Shown here: positions 23,720 to 32,817 of the stretch, one piece after another
Position numbering within the stretch: position 1 is the first letter of the stretch
Layout of the letters: each line of letters starts with the position of its first letter
Assembly: GCA_017961765.1 (NCBI GenBank)
Contig: JAGCWQ010000064.1
Coordinates: 1-36,577, forward strand
Source: Paludibacteraceae bacterium
Lineage (GTDB): Bacteria > Bacteroidota > Bacteroidia > Bacteroidales > Paludibacteraceae
Reading direction: 5' to 3'
DNA length: 36,577 nucleotides
Program-made: the position numbers and the translations under genes
Notes under the pieces: model-generated
Seen by the model: the letters and a program-made list of their open reading frames with translations, nothing else
What the model was told of the DNA's origin: nothing
Databases searched by the model: none

Positions 23720-25684
23720 TTACTGATCCGTAACGAGACGGACAGAAGCCCGAAAATAATAAATACTTGAAAAAAACAAATAACAATCCTTTTCCTCCAT
23801 TTCAATAGGCATACCATGGTTTTCTTGCATATAACTCCAATTCTCAAAACTAAAGCAATAAGCACGGGAGCATAAGGAACTCGAAGAAGTCCAATATGAG
23901 CCGAACTGTTCTATATGCGTATAAGGACAATAATTAGTAGAAGGGAGGAAAAGAGCTCCAGCCGTTTCCATCTGTTTCCATTGCGTCCCATCGTAATCAT
24001 TAAAGAAAAAGTCATAGCAACGAGGCAAGAAAGTCAATCCCTCTGGAAGCGTGAAATCGTCAGGAAGAATCATATAGCCCGAAACCCCACACACTCTCGC
24101 ACGGGAACGAAGATTGTTCGCATTCGGTCTTCCTTCCAAAAGATAATGCCACTCTTCTCTCGTAAGCGTTCGCCACAATCCTTTCTCACATCCTCCATTT
24201 TCAATTCTATTATAGACGCCCCAATCATAATTGGCACAGCATGGATCATCGAAACCGGAAGGATCATTGGAAATCTGGAAATCATAGTCATTATGATACA
24301 TAGTAGGCTTTCGATTATCATCATACCCACTAGTAGCCCAAAGAAACAAGTCCACCCACCCTGGGTAGGAGGCCAATGCACTATCATTTTCCAACCCTAA
24401 GGCAGAATAATCCAGTCCCATGGCATCATATTGATTGGTTGCGAAACGCCATGTGTCTGTAGTGGCTTGATATTGCAAATTTCCCTTGGAGAAGCGCACT
24501 TGACTACTATCCGAGACTGAAAACCCACCTTCCAATGCGCCTTCCACCTCCTTAGGCTTCCTCTGCGGCTTCTTATGTTGGGCAAACCTATTCCTATCCT
24601 TCTTTTTTACAGTGGAGGTTGAGACAAGACGAACATTATGGAAATGTCCTCTGAAACCCATAGAATAATTATAATTAATAGACACTTGCTCCGAATCGAA
24701 ACTCAAAACAGCGGATCTATCCATTCCTCCACGAGAGGTCCAATATATTCCTTCATTACTCTCTGGCAAGAAAAGGGCACCTGCCGTTTCTATCCTTCGC
24801 CAATCTTCTTCGCTATCATATTGATTGGTTTGATAATCCTTGCTTCGAGGAGTGAAGGAGAGTCCCTTGGGAAGTTGAAAATCATCAGGCAAAAGCAGAT
24901 ATCCTTCCACACCACACACCATTGCCCGAGAACGCAATTCATTGGCATGAGGGCGTTCTGTCAAAAGATACATCCATTCAGTATCGGAAAGGGTTCTCCA
25001 TAAGCCTGCCTTGTCTCCTCCATTCGAGATTTTATTGTATATTCCCCAATCAAAATTGGCGTTTTTCCCTTTACAGAAAACGACAGTACCACCCAAATTC
25101 AAACATTTTCTTCTATAGGGTTTGTTACTGCCAACTTCATCCGTAGGTCTTTCATAACCGCTGGAAGCCCAAGCAAAGTCGTCCATCCAACTAAAATCCG
25201 AAGGATCAAGAGTTGGATCCTCCCTCCAATAATGGGAATCTCGCCACCTTTTCTTTTTATGACTTAACACATCATACTGGTTATTTGCGAAACGCCAAAT
25301 CTCCGTATTAAGCTGATATTGCAGGTTGCCCATTGAGAACTGCACCTGCGTCGAATCGGAGATGGAGAAGAGCCCAGGAAGTTTTCCTTCGGGTTTCAAC
25401 AAACTATCGGGAAGATAGGACTCTCCCGACAACGCACCACAAAGCACCGACTTCCCTTCTTGAGAGGAGACGTCTCTTGGCAGAGCCACCAAAAGAAGAA
25501 GGAAAACAAAGGTCAATCCTGCCTGCCGCCTCACCATGCGTCCCAACACCTTTCCCCATTGACCCAATCCGACATATTGCTGCGCCGACGACCTGAGGTT
25601 GACGGTACAGCCTTTGAGATCGCAATCTTTCAAAACTTTATTTGTCCAGATGCGTAACCAGATGTCTTGTTTGGATTTTTGCAT
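23720..25684 (-). CDS. Secreted protein with two tandem FISUMP-like domains
   Basis: A protein of up to 654 residues. Two homologous domains of about 260-280 residues each begin with SISDSTQVQFSMGNLQYQ and SVSDSSQVRFSKGNLQYQ. Each continues through W-A-S/T-SGY, LWRTLSxxEWxYLL, RPxAN-LRSRAxVCGV, LLPDDF or ILPDDF, ETAGALFLP and a closing VRLVS/VRLVT. Such domains occur in exported Bacteroidales proteins; their function is not known. A clear signal peptide (VRRQAGLTFVFLLLLVALP) begins only at residue 50, whose ATG (25537) is an alternative start. The upstream ATG at 25684 lies 30 nt after a predicted transcription start, so both are possible. No T9SS tail is evident. Confidence 0.8.
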   Translation of the reverse strand: MQKSKQDIWLRIWTNKVLKDCDLKGCTVNLRSSAQQYVGLGQWGKVLGRMVRRQAGLTFVFLLLLVALPRDVSSQEGKSVLCGALSGESYLPDSLLKPEGKLPGLFSISDSTQVQFSMGNLQYQLNTEIWRFANNQYDVLSHKKKRWRDSHYWREDPTLDPSDFSWMDDFAWASSGYERPTDEVGSNKPYRRKCLNLGGTVVFCKGKNANFDWGIYNKISNGGDKAGLWRTLSDTEWMYLLTERPHANELRSRAMVCGVEGYLLLPDDFQLPKGLSFTPRSKDYQTNQYDSEEDWRRIETAGALFLPESNEGIYWTSRGGMDRSAVLSFDSEQVSINYNYSMGFRGHFHNVRLVSTSTVKKKDRNRFAQHKKPQRKPKEVEGALEGGFSVSDSSQVRFSKGNLQYQATTDTWRFATNQYDAMGLDYSALGLENDSALASYPGWVDLFLWATSGYDDNRKPTMYHNDYDFQISNDPSGFDDPCCANYDWGVYNRIENGGCEKGLWRTLTREEWHYLLEGRPNANNLRSRARVCGVSGYMILPDDFTLPEGLTFLPRCYDFFFNDYDGTQWKQMETAGALFLPSTNYCPYTHIEQFGSYWTSSSSLCSRAYCFSFENWSYMQENHGMPIEMEEKDCYLFFSSIYYFRASVRLVTDQ

Positions 25685-25720
25685 TTTAGGCTGGATATAT
25701 ACTTACTTTTCTAATCTTAA

Positions 25721-25752
25721 CAAAGATAGAAATTCCCTTCGATTCAGACAAC
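25721..25752 (-). promoter_or_regulatory. Promoter of the two-domain secreted protein gene
   Basis: On the minus strand GTTG (25749-25752), a 20-bp spacer and TATCTTTG (25721-25728). Transcription would start near 25714. The rest of the 381-bp gap up to 26065 holds only the cvfB -7 element; I see nothing else in it. Confidence 0.6.
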
Positions 25753-25950
25753 ATCACGACAAAAAACAGTGGGCAATCGCAAGAAATCCGTTTGTAGCCC
25801 CAAACTCCTACAAGTAATTACCTTTCAATCCTTTATCATTGTCATTTTTAGAAGCCTCATGCCTATCTTTCATTCGTCTCTGTTGAATACACCCTGTGAA
25901 ATCAACGCAATCCACTCCGTCGGCATAACAACAAATTGGGGGATTTTTCC

Positions 25951-25958
25951 TATTTTTG
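25951..25958 (+). promoter_or_regulatory. Candidate -7 element of cvfB
   Basis: TATTTTTG matches TAnnTTTG exactly and predicts a start near 25965, about 100 nt before the gene. No clear -33 box at normal spacing. Confidence 0.45.
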
Positions 25959-26065
25959 CAGAGATTAGGAGTAACGCGAAGGGAGAACAAATCTCCCCAC
26001 CCTACCCAAACGTGTGAACCATTGCAAAATGGGGAAGACCCTACGAACATCAATATTCAAAGCTC

Positions 26066-26902
26066 ATGGAAATCGGCAAGATTAACAAGTTAAAAGTCAT
26101 CGACATAACAGACAAAGGAGTCTATTTAGACGGCGGTGAAGAAGGTCACCTCTTCGTCCCTAAACGCGAACTGCAAGAGAAGCCTTCCGTAGGCGACGAA
26201 CTAGAAGTGTTCATCTATCGGAATGCCAAGAGGGAAGCCGTGGCTTCGGGCATCATCCCCTACGCCATCGCAGGCGAATTTGACTACCTCACCGTCAACG
26301 AAGTCTCTGCCGCCGGCGCGCTGCTGGACTGGGGCATCGCCAAAGACCTCTTCCTGCCCTCCAGGGAGCAGACCAACCGTCTGAAGGTGGACCGTTCCTA
26401 CCTCGTGTACGTGTACTACGACGAGAATACCCGACAGGTCATTGCCACCATGAAAGTAGAGCAATTCTTGGGTCTCACCAAGCCAGAATACAAGATGAAC
26501 CAAGCGGTTGACATCCTCGTGGCGAAGGAAAACGAAATCGGCTACCGCGTCATTGTGGACAATGCCCATTGGGGTATCATCTACCACAACGAAATATTCG
26601 AAAAGGTAACCTACGGCATGAGGACCACCGGCTACGTGAAATGCGTCCGAGAAGACGGACGTATCGACGTGGCTCTCCAAAAGCAAGGATTCCGCGCCGT
26701 CGACTCCATTACAGACCTTATATTGGACGAACTAAGAAAGAACAACGGATTCCTTCCCTTCAACGACAAAACCGACTCTCAAGTGATTTATGACACGTTC
26801 GGATGCAGCAAGAAGAACTTCAAGAAGAGCATCGGAACGCTCTACAACCAAAGGCAGATTCTTATCAAGGAGAATGGCATAAGTCTCGTCAACGAGGACT
26901 AA
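26066..26902 (+). CDS. cvfB: CvfB/YitL-family S1-like RNA-binding protein
   Basis: A 278-residue cytoplasmic protein of the CvfB family, which in staphylococci binds RNA and affects virulence gene expression. Three S1-like beta-barrels can be traced: GVYLDGGEEGHLFVPKREL (about residues 15-60), AGALLDWGIAKDLFLPSREQ (70-135) and YRVIVDNAHWGIIYHNEIF (140-205). A C-terminal winged-helix-like segment follows (SITDLILDELRKNNGFLPF, then SQVIYDTFGCSKKNFKKSIGTLY). Length and order fit the family. The role in Bacteroidota has not been established to my knowledge. It is monocistronic and convergent with the NUDIX gene. Confidence 0.88.
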   Translation: MEIGKINKLKVIDITDKGVYLDGGEEGHLFVPKRELQEKPSVGDELEVFIYRNAKREAVASGIIPYAIAGEFDYLTVNEVSAAGALLDWGIAKDLFLPSREQTNRLKVDRSYLVYVYYDENTRQVIATMKVEQFLGLTKPEYKMNQAVDILVAKENEIGYRVIVDNAHWGIIYHNEIFEKVTYGMRTTGYVKCVREDGRIDVALQKQGFRAVDSITDLILDELRKNNGFLPFNDKTDSQVIYDTFGCSKKNFKKSIGTLYNQRQILIKENGISLVNED

Positions 26903-26917
26903 AGATACACAATAGGC

Positions 26918-26938
26918 GGATATGCTCAAGGCATATCC
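26918..26938. terminator. Hairpin between convergent cvfB and NUDIX genes
   Basis: GGATATGC (26918-26925) pairs with GCATATCC (26931-26938) around TCAAG. It ends 1 bp before the stop codon of the NUDIX gene and can serve both directions, though no T-run is visible on the plus strand. Confidence 0.5.
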
Positions 26939-26939
26939 C

Positions 26940-27434
26940 CTACTGCTGATTCATTTTCATCAACGAATCTACAATAGGCTCATCCGCCGCACACCAATCC
27001 AACTGCTTCAGCTCGGAGAGAGGCAACCACCGCAAATCCGCATGCTCCTTCAATTGCAAGTCTTTCGTCCCTGCCGAACAGAGATAGGCGCTCATGGTCA
27101 AATCGAAATCGGGATAGGGATGCTTCACAACACATAACAAATCGCCTACCGACACATCATACGCCATCTCCTCCAAGAGCTCACGGTGCAAAGCCTGCTG
27201 GGGTGTCTCCCCCTCCTCGATTTTTCCTCCCGGGAATTCCCAACGAAAAGAGGTATATTCGAATTTCGTCTTTCCTTTTTGCACGCACAAGACCTCTTCG
27301 CCGCAACGCACCACTGCCGCCACAACATCGTAATGAGGCCTCTTTCTGCCGGAACGCAACATCATCTCCTCCCACGTGATCGATTGACTGCTCAGCCCCG
27401 CATCCTCGCCACTACGACTCCAAAACTTTGCCAT
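26940..27434 (-). CDS. NUDIX hydrolase, MutT-like
   Basis: A protein of 164 residues or fewer. Family members split nucleoside diphosphates linked to another moiety, often oxidised dNTPs. The NUDIX box runs from G70 through E76 to R84-E85 and E88-E89, matching GX5EX7REUXEE, but the glycine expected just after is alanine (A91). The strand HYDVVAAVVRCGEEVLCVQKG and the Trp-containing FEYTSFRWEFPGGKIEEGE are MutT-like. The first 23 residues look like an extension; M24 or M25 are more usual starts. The metal-binding glutamates are intact, so activity is likely. Confidence 0.88.
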   Translation of the reverse strand: MAKFWSRSGEDAGLSSQSITWEEMMLRSGRKRPHYDVVAAVVRCGEEVLCVQKGKTKFEYTSFRWEFPGGKIEEGETPQQALHRELLEEMAYDVSVGDLLCVVKHPYPDFDLTMSAYLCSAGTKDLQLKEHADLRWLPLSELKQLDWCAADEPIVDSLMKMNQQ

Positions 27435-27465
27435 CTACGTCCTTTTAAATTAATGTTAAGCGAAA

Positions 27466-27490
27466 CGGGGAAGACCAACCGTCCTCCCCG
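27466..27490 (-). terminator. Terminator of the DUF1015 gene
   Basis: On the minus strand CGGGGAGGAC pairs with GTCTTCCCCG around GGTTG, with one mismatch, followed by TTTCGCTT. It begins about 23 nt after the stop codon at 27513. Confidence 0.7.
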
Positions 27491-27512
27491 CTCTATTATT
27501 TGATTAAATGTC

Positions 27513-28757
27513 CTATACCAACTTGTGGATAATCAAGCCAGACCTAAGTTTAGGTTCGAACCAAGTCGTCTTAGGAGGCATGATATTGCCAGAATCTGCA
27601 ATGTCGATCAACTGCTTCATAGAGACAGGATAAAGAGCCAAAGCCACCTTCATCTCACCGCTGTCAACACGTTTCTTCAACTCACCCAAGCCACGGATAC
27701 CGCCGACGAAATCGATTCGTTTGTCGCTACGCAAATCCTTGATGCCCAAGATTTCGTCCAAAATCAAGTTGGAAGAGATGGTCACGTCAAGTACTCCGAT
27801 TGGGTCGTTATCATTGAACGTACCCGCCTTAGCTGTCAAAGAGTACCATTTACCAGAGAGATACAAGGAGAAGTTGTGCAACTTGTTTGGCTTATAGATC
27901 TCAGCGCCCTTCAACTCCACGTCGAAGTTCTTCTTCAAAGCCTCCAAGAACTGCTCGTCAGACAAACCGTTCAAATCCTTTACAACACGGTTATAGTCGA
28001 TGATGTTCAATTGGTTGTCAGGGAAGCAGACAGCCAAGAAGTAGTTGTACTCCTCGTCGCCCTTGTGATTAGGGTTCTGACGACGTTTCTCATCGCCCAC
28101 CAAAGCGGCAGCCGCACTACGGTGGTGGCCGTCAGCGATGTAAAGGGAAGGAATGCCAGCGAAGATCTCCGTGATACGGGCAATCGTAGCCGCATCGTCG
28201 ATCACCCAAAAATGGTGGCCGAAGCCATCAGGAGCAACGAAGTCGTATTCAGGCTTACCTGCTACCACCTTTGCCACAATTGCATCCAACTCGTCGTTGT
28301 GAGGGTAAGCAAAGAAGACAGGCTCGATGTTCGCATTGTTGACACGGACATGCTTCATTCTGTCCTCTTCCTTGTCACGACGGGTCAACTCATGCTTCTT
28401 GATTTTTCCCGTCATGTAATCCTCCACGTTAGCACAAACGACCAAGCCATATTGAGTACGGCCGTTCATCGTCTGGGCATAGACGTAGTAGTTTTCCTTA
28501 GCGTCTTGAACCAACCAGCCGTTCTTTTGGAACGCCTCGAAATTCTCAACAGCCCTACCATAGACACGAGGATCATGTTCATCCGTTCCCACAGGAAAAT
28601 CGATCTCAGGTTTGATGATGTGATACAAAGACTTCGGATTTCCCTCCGCCTCGTTCCTAGCCTCTTCCGAGTTCAACACGTCATAAGGACGGGAAGCCAC
28701 TTGTTCCACCAAGTTTTTAGGAGGACGAATTCCCCTAAACGGTTTAATAACTGCCAT
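27513..28757 (-). CDS. DUF1015 family protein
   Basis: A 414-residue protein that begins AVIKPFRGIRPPKNLVEQVASRPYDVLNSEEAR, the conserved N-terminus of DUF1015. It contains the family hallmark IADGHHRSAAAALV (about residues 208-221), a histidine-rich loop that may bind metal or phosphate, and NYFLAVCFPDNQLNIIDYNRVV. Family members are cytoplasmic, of unknown function, and in many Bacteroidota sit near serine-synthesis genes (serA, serC); those genes are not present here. It is monocistronic, with a terminator downstream. Confidence 0.92.
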   Translation of the reverse strand: MAVIKPFRGIRPPKNLVEQVASRPYDVLNSEEARNEAEGNPKSLYHIIKPEIDFPVGTDEHDPRVYGRAVENFEAFQKNGWLVQDAKENYYVYAQTMNGRTQYGLVVCANVEDYMTGKIKKHELTRRDKEEDRMKHVRVNNANIEPVFFAYPHNDELDAIVAKVVAGKPEYDFVAPDGFGHHFWVIDDAATIARITEIFAGIPSLYIADGHHRSAAAALVGDEKRRQNPNHKGDEEYNYFLAVCFPDNQLNIIDYNRVVKDLNGLSDEQFLEALKKNFDVELKGAEIYKPNKLHNFSLYLSGKWYSLTAKAGTFNDNDPIGVLDVTISSNLILDEILGIKDLRSDKRIDFVGGIRGLGELKKRVDSGEMKVALALYPVSMKQLIDIADSGNIMPPKTTWFEPKLRSGLIIHKLV

Positions 28758-28863
28758 ATTTTATTCTATTTGATTAATTTATTCCATTCATTTAAAGAAA
28801 CGAATCTTCCGCAAAAATAAAGAAGATGCGATTAATCTGCAACACGAAACCCGAAAAACAACA

Positions 28864-28889
28864 AAGGCACTGCTTTACAGCAATGCCTT
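28864..28889 (-). terminator. Intrinsic terminator of the TPR gene
   Basis: On the minus strand AAGGCATTGCT pairs with AGCAGTGCCTT (one G-T pair, 4-base loop), followed by TGTTGTTTTTC. It lies about 24 nt after the stop codon. Confidence 0.85.
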
Positions 28890-28913
28890 ATGTTATTCCC
28901 TATTTGTTTTATC

Positions 28914-29621
28914 TTATTTCTTAGAATTCTTCTTTTCAGCCTTAGCTTTTGCCTTAGCGTCCTTAGCAGCCTTCTTAGGATTTGCGATCTCCTCTGGAGT
29001 CTCCTCAACACCAACACCACAGTACTCCTTCAAAGAATCCAAAGCCTTGTAGTGGTCAAGAGATGCAGCCTTTTCCCAATCCAAAGCAGCAGCCTCAACG
29101 TCACCAGCCTTGTACTTCAAGTGACCACGGTTGTAATATGCCTTTGCGAATGAAGGGTTCAAAGAGATAGCCTTGTTGTAGTCAACCATAGCTGCCTTTG
29201 CGTCACCCATATCATCTTTTGTATTACCTCTGTTGAAGAATGCCTCAGCAAACTTAGGATTAACCTTGATTGCTGTTGTATTGTCTTCGATAGAACCTTG
29301 AAGGTCTCCCAATTCCTTCTTAGCGATTGCACGGTTATAGAAAGACAAAGCGTCTTTTGGGTTTTGCTTCAAAACGATATCATAATCGTCCTTTGCTCCC
29401 TTGTAGTCGCCCAATCTAAACTTAGCATTTCCCATGTTACCATAAGCCTCATAGAACTTAGGATTCAACTCGAGAACTTTGTTGAAGTTCACGATAGCTT
29501 CCTTGTAAGCGCCAGCACGATACTTAGCGATACCAGCATTAAAAAACTCAGTTGCTGTTTTCTGTGCAAACGAATTCAATGCAAAGAATGCGAAAAACAA
29601 TATATAAACTATTCTTCTCAT
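28914..29621 (-). CDS. Exported tetratricopeptide-repeat protein
   Basis: A 235-residue protein with a signal peptide (RRIVYILFFAFFALNSFAQ). Five consecutive TPR units of 34 residues fill residues about 22-190 (FNAGIAKYRAGAYKEAIVNF is the first; each ends near LNP or VNP). TPR arrays bind peptide segments of partner proteins, so it is likely a periplasmic scaffold. The C-terminus is strongly basic (AKDAKAKAKAEKKNSKK). It has a textbook promoter with a leader of about 100 nt. The partner is unknown. A small dyad (GGAAC, 3-base gap, GTTCC) lies in the leader at 29688-29700. Confidence 0.88.
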   Translation of the reverse strand: MRRIVYILFFAFFALNSFAQKTATEFFNAGIAKYRAGAYKEAIVNFNKVLELNPKFYEAYGNMGNAKFRLGDYKGAKDDYDIVLKQNPKDALSFYNRAIAKKELGDLQGSIEDNTTAIKVNPKFAEAFFNRGNTKDDMGDAKAAMVDYNKAISLNPSFAKAYYNRGHLKYKAGDVEAAALDWEKAASLDHYKALDSLKEYCGVGVEETPEEIANPKKAAKDAKAKAKAEKKNSKK

Positions 29622-29730
29622 AAAAAATTAGAGTTTATTAAATATCCTATCACATTCCCAAGTGACAATTATGGTTAAGAGAACGTGGGAACAGCGTTCC
29701 TTTTTTGTTATTTTAATTTTTAAAACTTCG

Positions 29731-29762
29731 CAAAGATATACTTTTTTCAACAACACAACAAA
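29731..29762 (-). promoter_or_regulatory. Promoter of the TPR gene
   Basis: On the minus strand TTTG (29759-29762), a 20-bp spacer and TATCTTTG (29731-29738) are a near-perfect Bacteroidota promoter. The leader RNA would be about 100 nt. Confidence 0.75.
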
Positions 29763-29901
29763 TTTTACGAAAAAAAAACATTTACCCAAACACGGCAATT
29801 TCATTTGAAAACAGCGTAATATGGAATATTCATGCAAATTTCATACTAAATCTGCCTCCGAGCCTCCCCACTACCCCAAAATCGCCATCCGCAAATTCCA
29901 C

Positions 29902-31002
29902 TCACTTTCCAGCCAACTTATAGCGATTGCCGGGCAAGGAAGAGACAACACCAGAGAACTCCATCTCGAACAAAAGCGAGGAGAGCCGATGGACGGGCAG
30001 TTGCAACGAACGAGCCAAGTCGTTGATTTGCAACGAATCGCCATTTTTCAGCAGTTCTGCCACCCGTAGGGAGTCGCCCTCCAACTCGGGGAAAAGCGAG
30101 AGCTGCACTGCCGACGATGCCGAGCGGTCCCAATTCATCAAATATTCAATGTCCTCCGCCGAGGTGACCAACGCCGCCTTGTTCTGCCGAATCAAATTGT
30201 TGCAACCAATCGAATAATAGTCGCCTACCCGTCCTGGACAAGCAAAAACATCCCGATGGTAAGAATTGGCGAACTCCGCCGTCAGCAGAGAACCGCCCTT
30301 CTCGCCCGATTCGACCACCAAGACGCAATCGCTCATGCCGGCTATGATCCGGTTGCGAGCCACAAAGAAATTCCGGTCGATAAATGTTCCCGAGACATAT
30401 TCGGACAAGAGGGCTCCCCCACTCGCCATCATCTGCTGCGCCACCTGCCGATGAGCTGCAGGATAGACGTGTTCCAAACTATGCCCCACCACCCCCACCG
30501 TGGGAAGCGAACAATCGAGCGCCTTTCTATGGGCACAGACATCCACCCCGTAGGCCAAACCGCTCACCACCATCAAATCGGGATGCGAGGCACTCAAATT
30601 CTGAATGATCGACTCGCAAAGCATCCGTCCGTACTCCGTCATCTTCCGTGTTCCAACCACGCCAATCACCTGAGCCTTGTTGTAATCGGTCGTCCCTCTG
30701 CTATACAATACGATGGGAGAATCAGGGCATTCGAGCAAACGCGAGGGATAGCGTTCGTCCTTATAATGAAGAATATCGATGCCGTTGCGCTGAGCAAACT
30801 CGATTTCCTGCTCCGCCCTGGAGAGGAGGTTTTTCGAACGTTGCACCTCCGACGAGAGGACCCGTCCCACGCCGGGGATGGAGGCCAATGCCTTTGGAGA
30901 GGCCTTGTAAATCTCCTCCTCGTCGCCCATGACAGACAATATCTTTTTCGAGACCAACGGGCCTACCCCCTTTACCAAGGTCAGCCAAATCTTATATTTC
31001 AT
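29902..31002 (-). CDS. dprA: DNA-processing protein DprA
   Basis: A 366-residue protein, full length. DprA binds incoming single-stranded DNA during natural transformation and loads RecA. Residues 1-60 form a helix-hairpin-helix region (VLSVMGDEEEIYKASPKALASIPGVG). The Rossmann-type core carries VIGVVGTRKMTEYGR, VSGLAYGVDVCAHRKAL and SDCVLVVESGEKGGSLLTAEFA, the conserved nucleotide- and DNA-binding motifs. The C-terminal 60 residues form the winged helix (LLKNGDSLQINDLARSLQLPVHRLSSLLFEMEFSG). No other competence genes are in view. It is divergent from rbfA. Confidence 0.97.
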   Translation of the reverse strand: MKYKIWLTLVKGVGPLVSKKILSVMGDEEEIYKASPKALASIPGVGRVLSSEVQRSKNLLSRAEQEIEFAQRNGIDILHYKDERYPSRLLECPDSPIVLYSRGTTDYNKAQVIGVVGTRKMTEYGRMLCESIIQNLSASHPDLMVVSGLAYGVDVCAHRKALDCSLPTVGVVGHSLEHVYPAAHRQVAQQMMASGGALLSEYVSGTFIDRNFFVARNRIIAGMSDCVLVVESGEKGGSLLTAEFANSYHRDVFACPGRVGDYYSIGCNNLIRQNKAALVTSAEDIEYLMNWDRSASSAVQLSLFPELEGDSLRVAELLKNGDSLQINDLARSLQLPVHRLSSLLFEMEFSGVVSSLPGNRYKLAGK

Positions 31003-31204
31003 ACGATAGACAATTTACAATAAACTATGGATAATAGACAATTCGCCATGAGGGATGCGGGTCTGAGCGACCAACACTCTTCATCGAAAAAAGCCACATT
31101 CAATTAGGGGAACGAAACAAAACAGCCAAACTTGAAGATTTCTTGCAAACAGAGCCGACTTCCGTCTCATCCTAATATTGTGCAAATGTATGAAATTATT
31201 TGCT

Positions 31205-31212
31205 TATCTTTG
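31205..31212 (+). promoter_or_regulatory. Candidate -7 element of the rbfA operon
   Basis: TATCTTTG matches TAnnTTTG exactly, 28 bp before the rbfA start. The nearest -33 candidate (ATTG, 31177-31180) is 24 bp away, longer than usual. Confidence 0.5.
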
Positions 31213-31240
31213 CACTCCAATAGCGAACAAAATATAGATC

Positions 31241-31591
31241 ATGGATAAGACAAGACTAAATAAGATAGACAGGCTGATCCAAAAGGAGATGAGCGACATG
31301 TTCCAAAAATCGACCAATGCGTTGAAGGGCACGCTTGTGACCGTGACCTCCGTTTCCGTATCCGCCGACCTAAGCATCGCACGCATCCGACTCAGCATCT
31401 TTCCTTCAGACAGGCAGGAGGAGACCATGGCTCTCATCAAGAATAGCACGAAGACCCTCCGCTACGAATTGGGCCAACGAATCCGTTACCAACTGAGGAA
31501 AGTGCCGGAACTGACCTTTTTTATCGACGATTCTTTGGACTACATAGAGAACATTGACCGACTTTTGGCCAAGGACGGAAACGAGCAATGA
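31241..31591 (+). CDS. rbfA: Ribosome-binding factor A
   Basis: A 116-residue KH-like protein of normal RbfA length. It binds the 30S subunit and helps mature the 5' end of 16S rRNA, notably in the cold. The N-terminal RLNKIDRLIQKEMSDMFQKS helix, the strand GTLVTVTSVSVSADLSIARIRLSIF and the C-terminal LRYELGQRIRYQLRKVPELTFFIDDSLDY are all family features. Its TGA stop overlaps the ATG of the permease gene by four bases (ATGA), so the two are coupled. Confidence 0.95.
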   Translation: MDKTRLNKIDRLIQKEMSDMFQKSTNALKGTLVTVTSVSVSADLSIARIRLSIFPSDRQEETMALIKNSTKTLRYELGQRIRYQLRKVPELTFFIDDSLDYIENIDRLLAKDGNEQ

Positions 31592-32817
31592 GATTTCCCC
31601 TTTACATCGCCATCCGCTATCTTTTCTCAAAGAAGACGCACAACTCCATCAACATTACATCCTTGATATGTGCTGGTGGAATTTGTGTGGCCACCATCGC
31701 CCTTGTTTGCACGCTATCCGTTTACAACGGATTCCAATCCCTCATCGCCGGACTATACAACGCCTTCGACCCCGATTTGAAAGTATCCCTCGTGGAGGGC
31801 AAGACGTTCGTCTGTCCGCAAGAGCAACTCAACAAAATAGAGTCGATTGAACACGTCGCCGTAGTCGCCCAAGTACTGGAAGAGAATGCCATGGTGAAAA
31901 ACAAGGAGAGACAATCGACCATCTTCATCAAGGGAGTCTCCTCCAACTACATCCGACTGATCCGTCCCGACTCGATCCTCACCGCCGGACAATTCCTTTT
32001 CGAAGACAACGGAACCGACTTCACCGTGATTGGAGCCGCCACCGCTGCCGTCATAGAGGGCAACGTAGCCTGCATCAGCCCCATCTACTTCTATGCACCC
32101 AAGCACGACACGAAAATCAACATGGCCAACCCGGAAAAATCATTCAACGAAAGGTCGGCCTACGTCTCCGGCATCTACGCAGTCAACCAACAAGACATAG
32201 ACAGCCGATTCGCCTTCTGCTCGCTCGATTTCGCACGGGGGCTGTTCAACTACAACAACCAAGAAATCTCCTCCTTGGAAATCAAATTAGACGGAAATGG
32301 GGAGGAAGAAAAAATCAAACAGCAGATTCTTTCCATTTTAGGAGAAAATTTCATCATAAAAAACAAACACGAGCAGCATGAGGATTTCCACAGAATGCTC
32401 AAGGTGGAAAAATGGATTACGTTTCTCATCCTCTTCTTTATCCTGCTGATTGCCGTCGTCAACGTCATCGGTTCGCTGACCATGCTCATCATCGAGAAAG
32501 AGAACGACATCCGGACACTGAGTTGTTTAGGGGCAAACGACAAGACCATCAAGCGCATCTTCCTTTTGGAAGGCTGGCTGATCTCCGTTACGGGAGCCGT
32601 CGTCGGACTAATCATAGGTCTGTTGCTCTGCTTCCTGCAACAACAATTCGGGCTACTGAGACTGAACGATGGAGGAATGAACGAAGCCTTCATCGTAGAC
32701 AGCTATCCGGTTGTCGTCAATGGATGGGACATCCTCATCATCATGGCCACCATCCTCACCGTAGGATTGGTCATCGCATGGTTCCCTTCCCGATACGTTG
32801 GGCGAAATCAATTGTAG
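31588..32817 (+). CDS. LolC/LolE-type ABC permease
   Basis: A 409-residue inner-membrane protein with an FtsX/MacB-like layout. One transmembrane helix lies near residues 22-50, a periplasmic domain of about 230 residues follows, then three more helices (ITFLILFFILLIAVVNVIGS, LISVTGAVVGLIIGLLLCFL and ILIIMATILTVGLVIAWF). LolC/E family proteins take lipoproteins from the inner membrane and pass them to LolA. The N-terminal PLYIAIRYLFSKKTHNSINITSLI is typical of Bacteroidota members. It follows rbfA with an ATGA overlap, a common pairing in this phylum. Its stop codon TAG lies inside a REP-like repeat, so the last codons may be repeat-derived. Confidence 0.9.
   Translation: MRFPLYIAIRYLFSKKTHNSINITSLICAGGICVATIALVCTLSVYNGFQSLIAGLYNAFDPDLKVSLVEGKTFVCPQEQLNKIESIEHVAVVAQVLEENAMVKNKERQSTIFIKGVSSNYIRLIRPDSILTAGQFLFEDNGTDFTVIGAATAAVIEGNVACISPIYFYAPKHDTKINMANPEKSFNERSAYVSGIYAVNQQDIDSRFAFCSLDFARGLFNYNNQEISSLEIKLDGNGEEEKIKQQILSILGENFIIKNKHEQHEDFHRMLKVEKWITFLILFFILLIAVVNVIGSLTMLIIEKENDIRTLSCLGANDKTIKRIFLLEGWLISVTGAVVGLIIGLLLCFLQQQFGLLRLNDGGMNEAFIVDSYPVVVNGWDILIIMATILTVGLVIAWFPSRYVGRNQL

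Noticed and set aside
27525-28820. Long plus-strand ORF of 431 codons
   Set aside because: It is the antisense shadow of the DUF1015 gene, which has clear family motifs.
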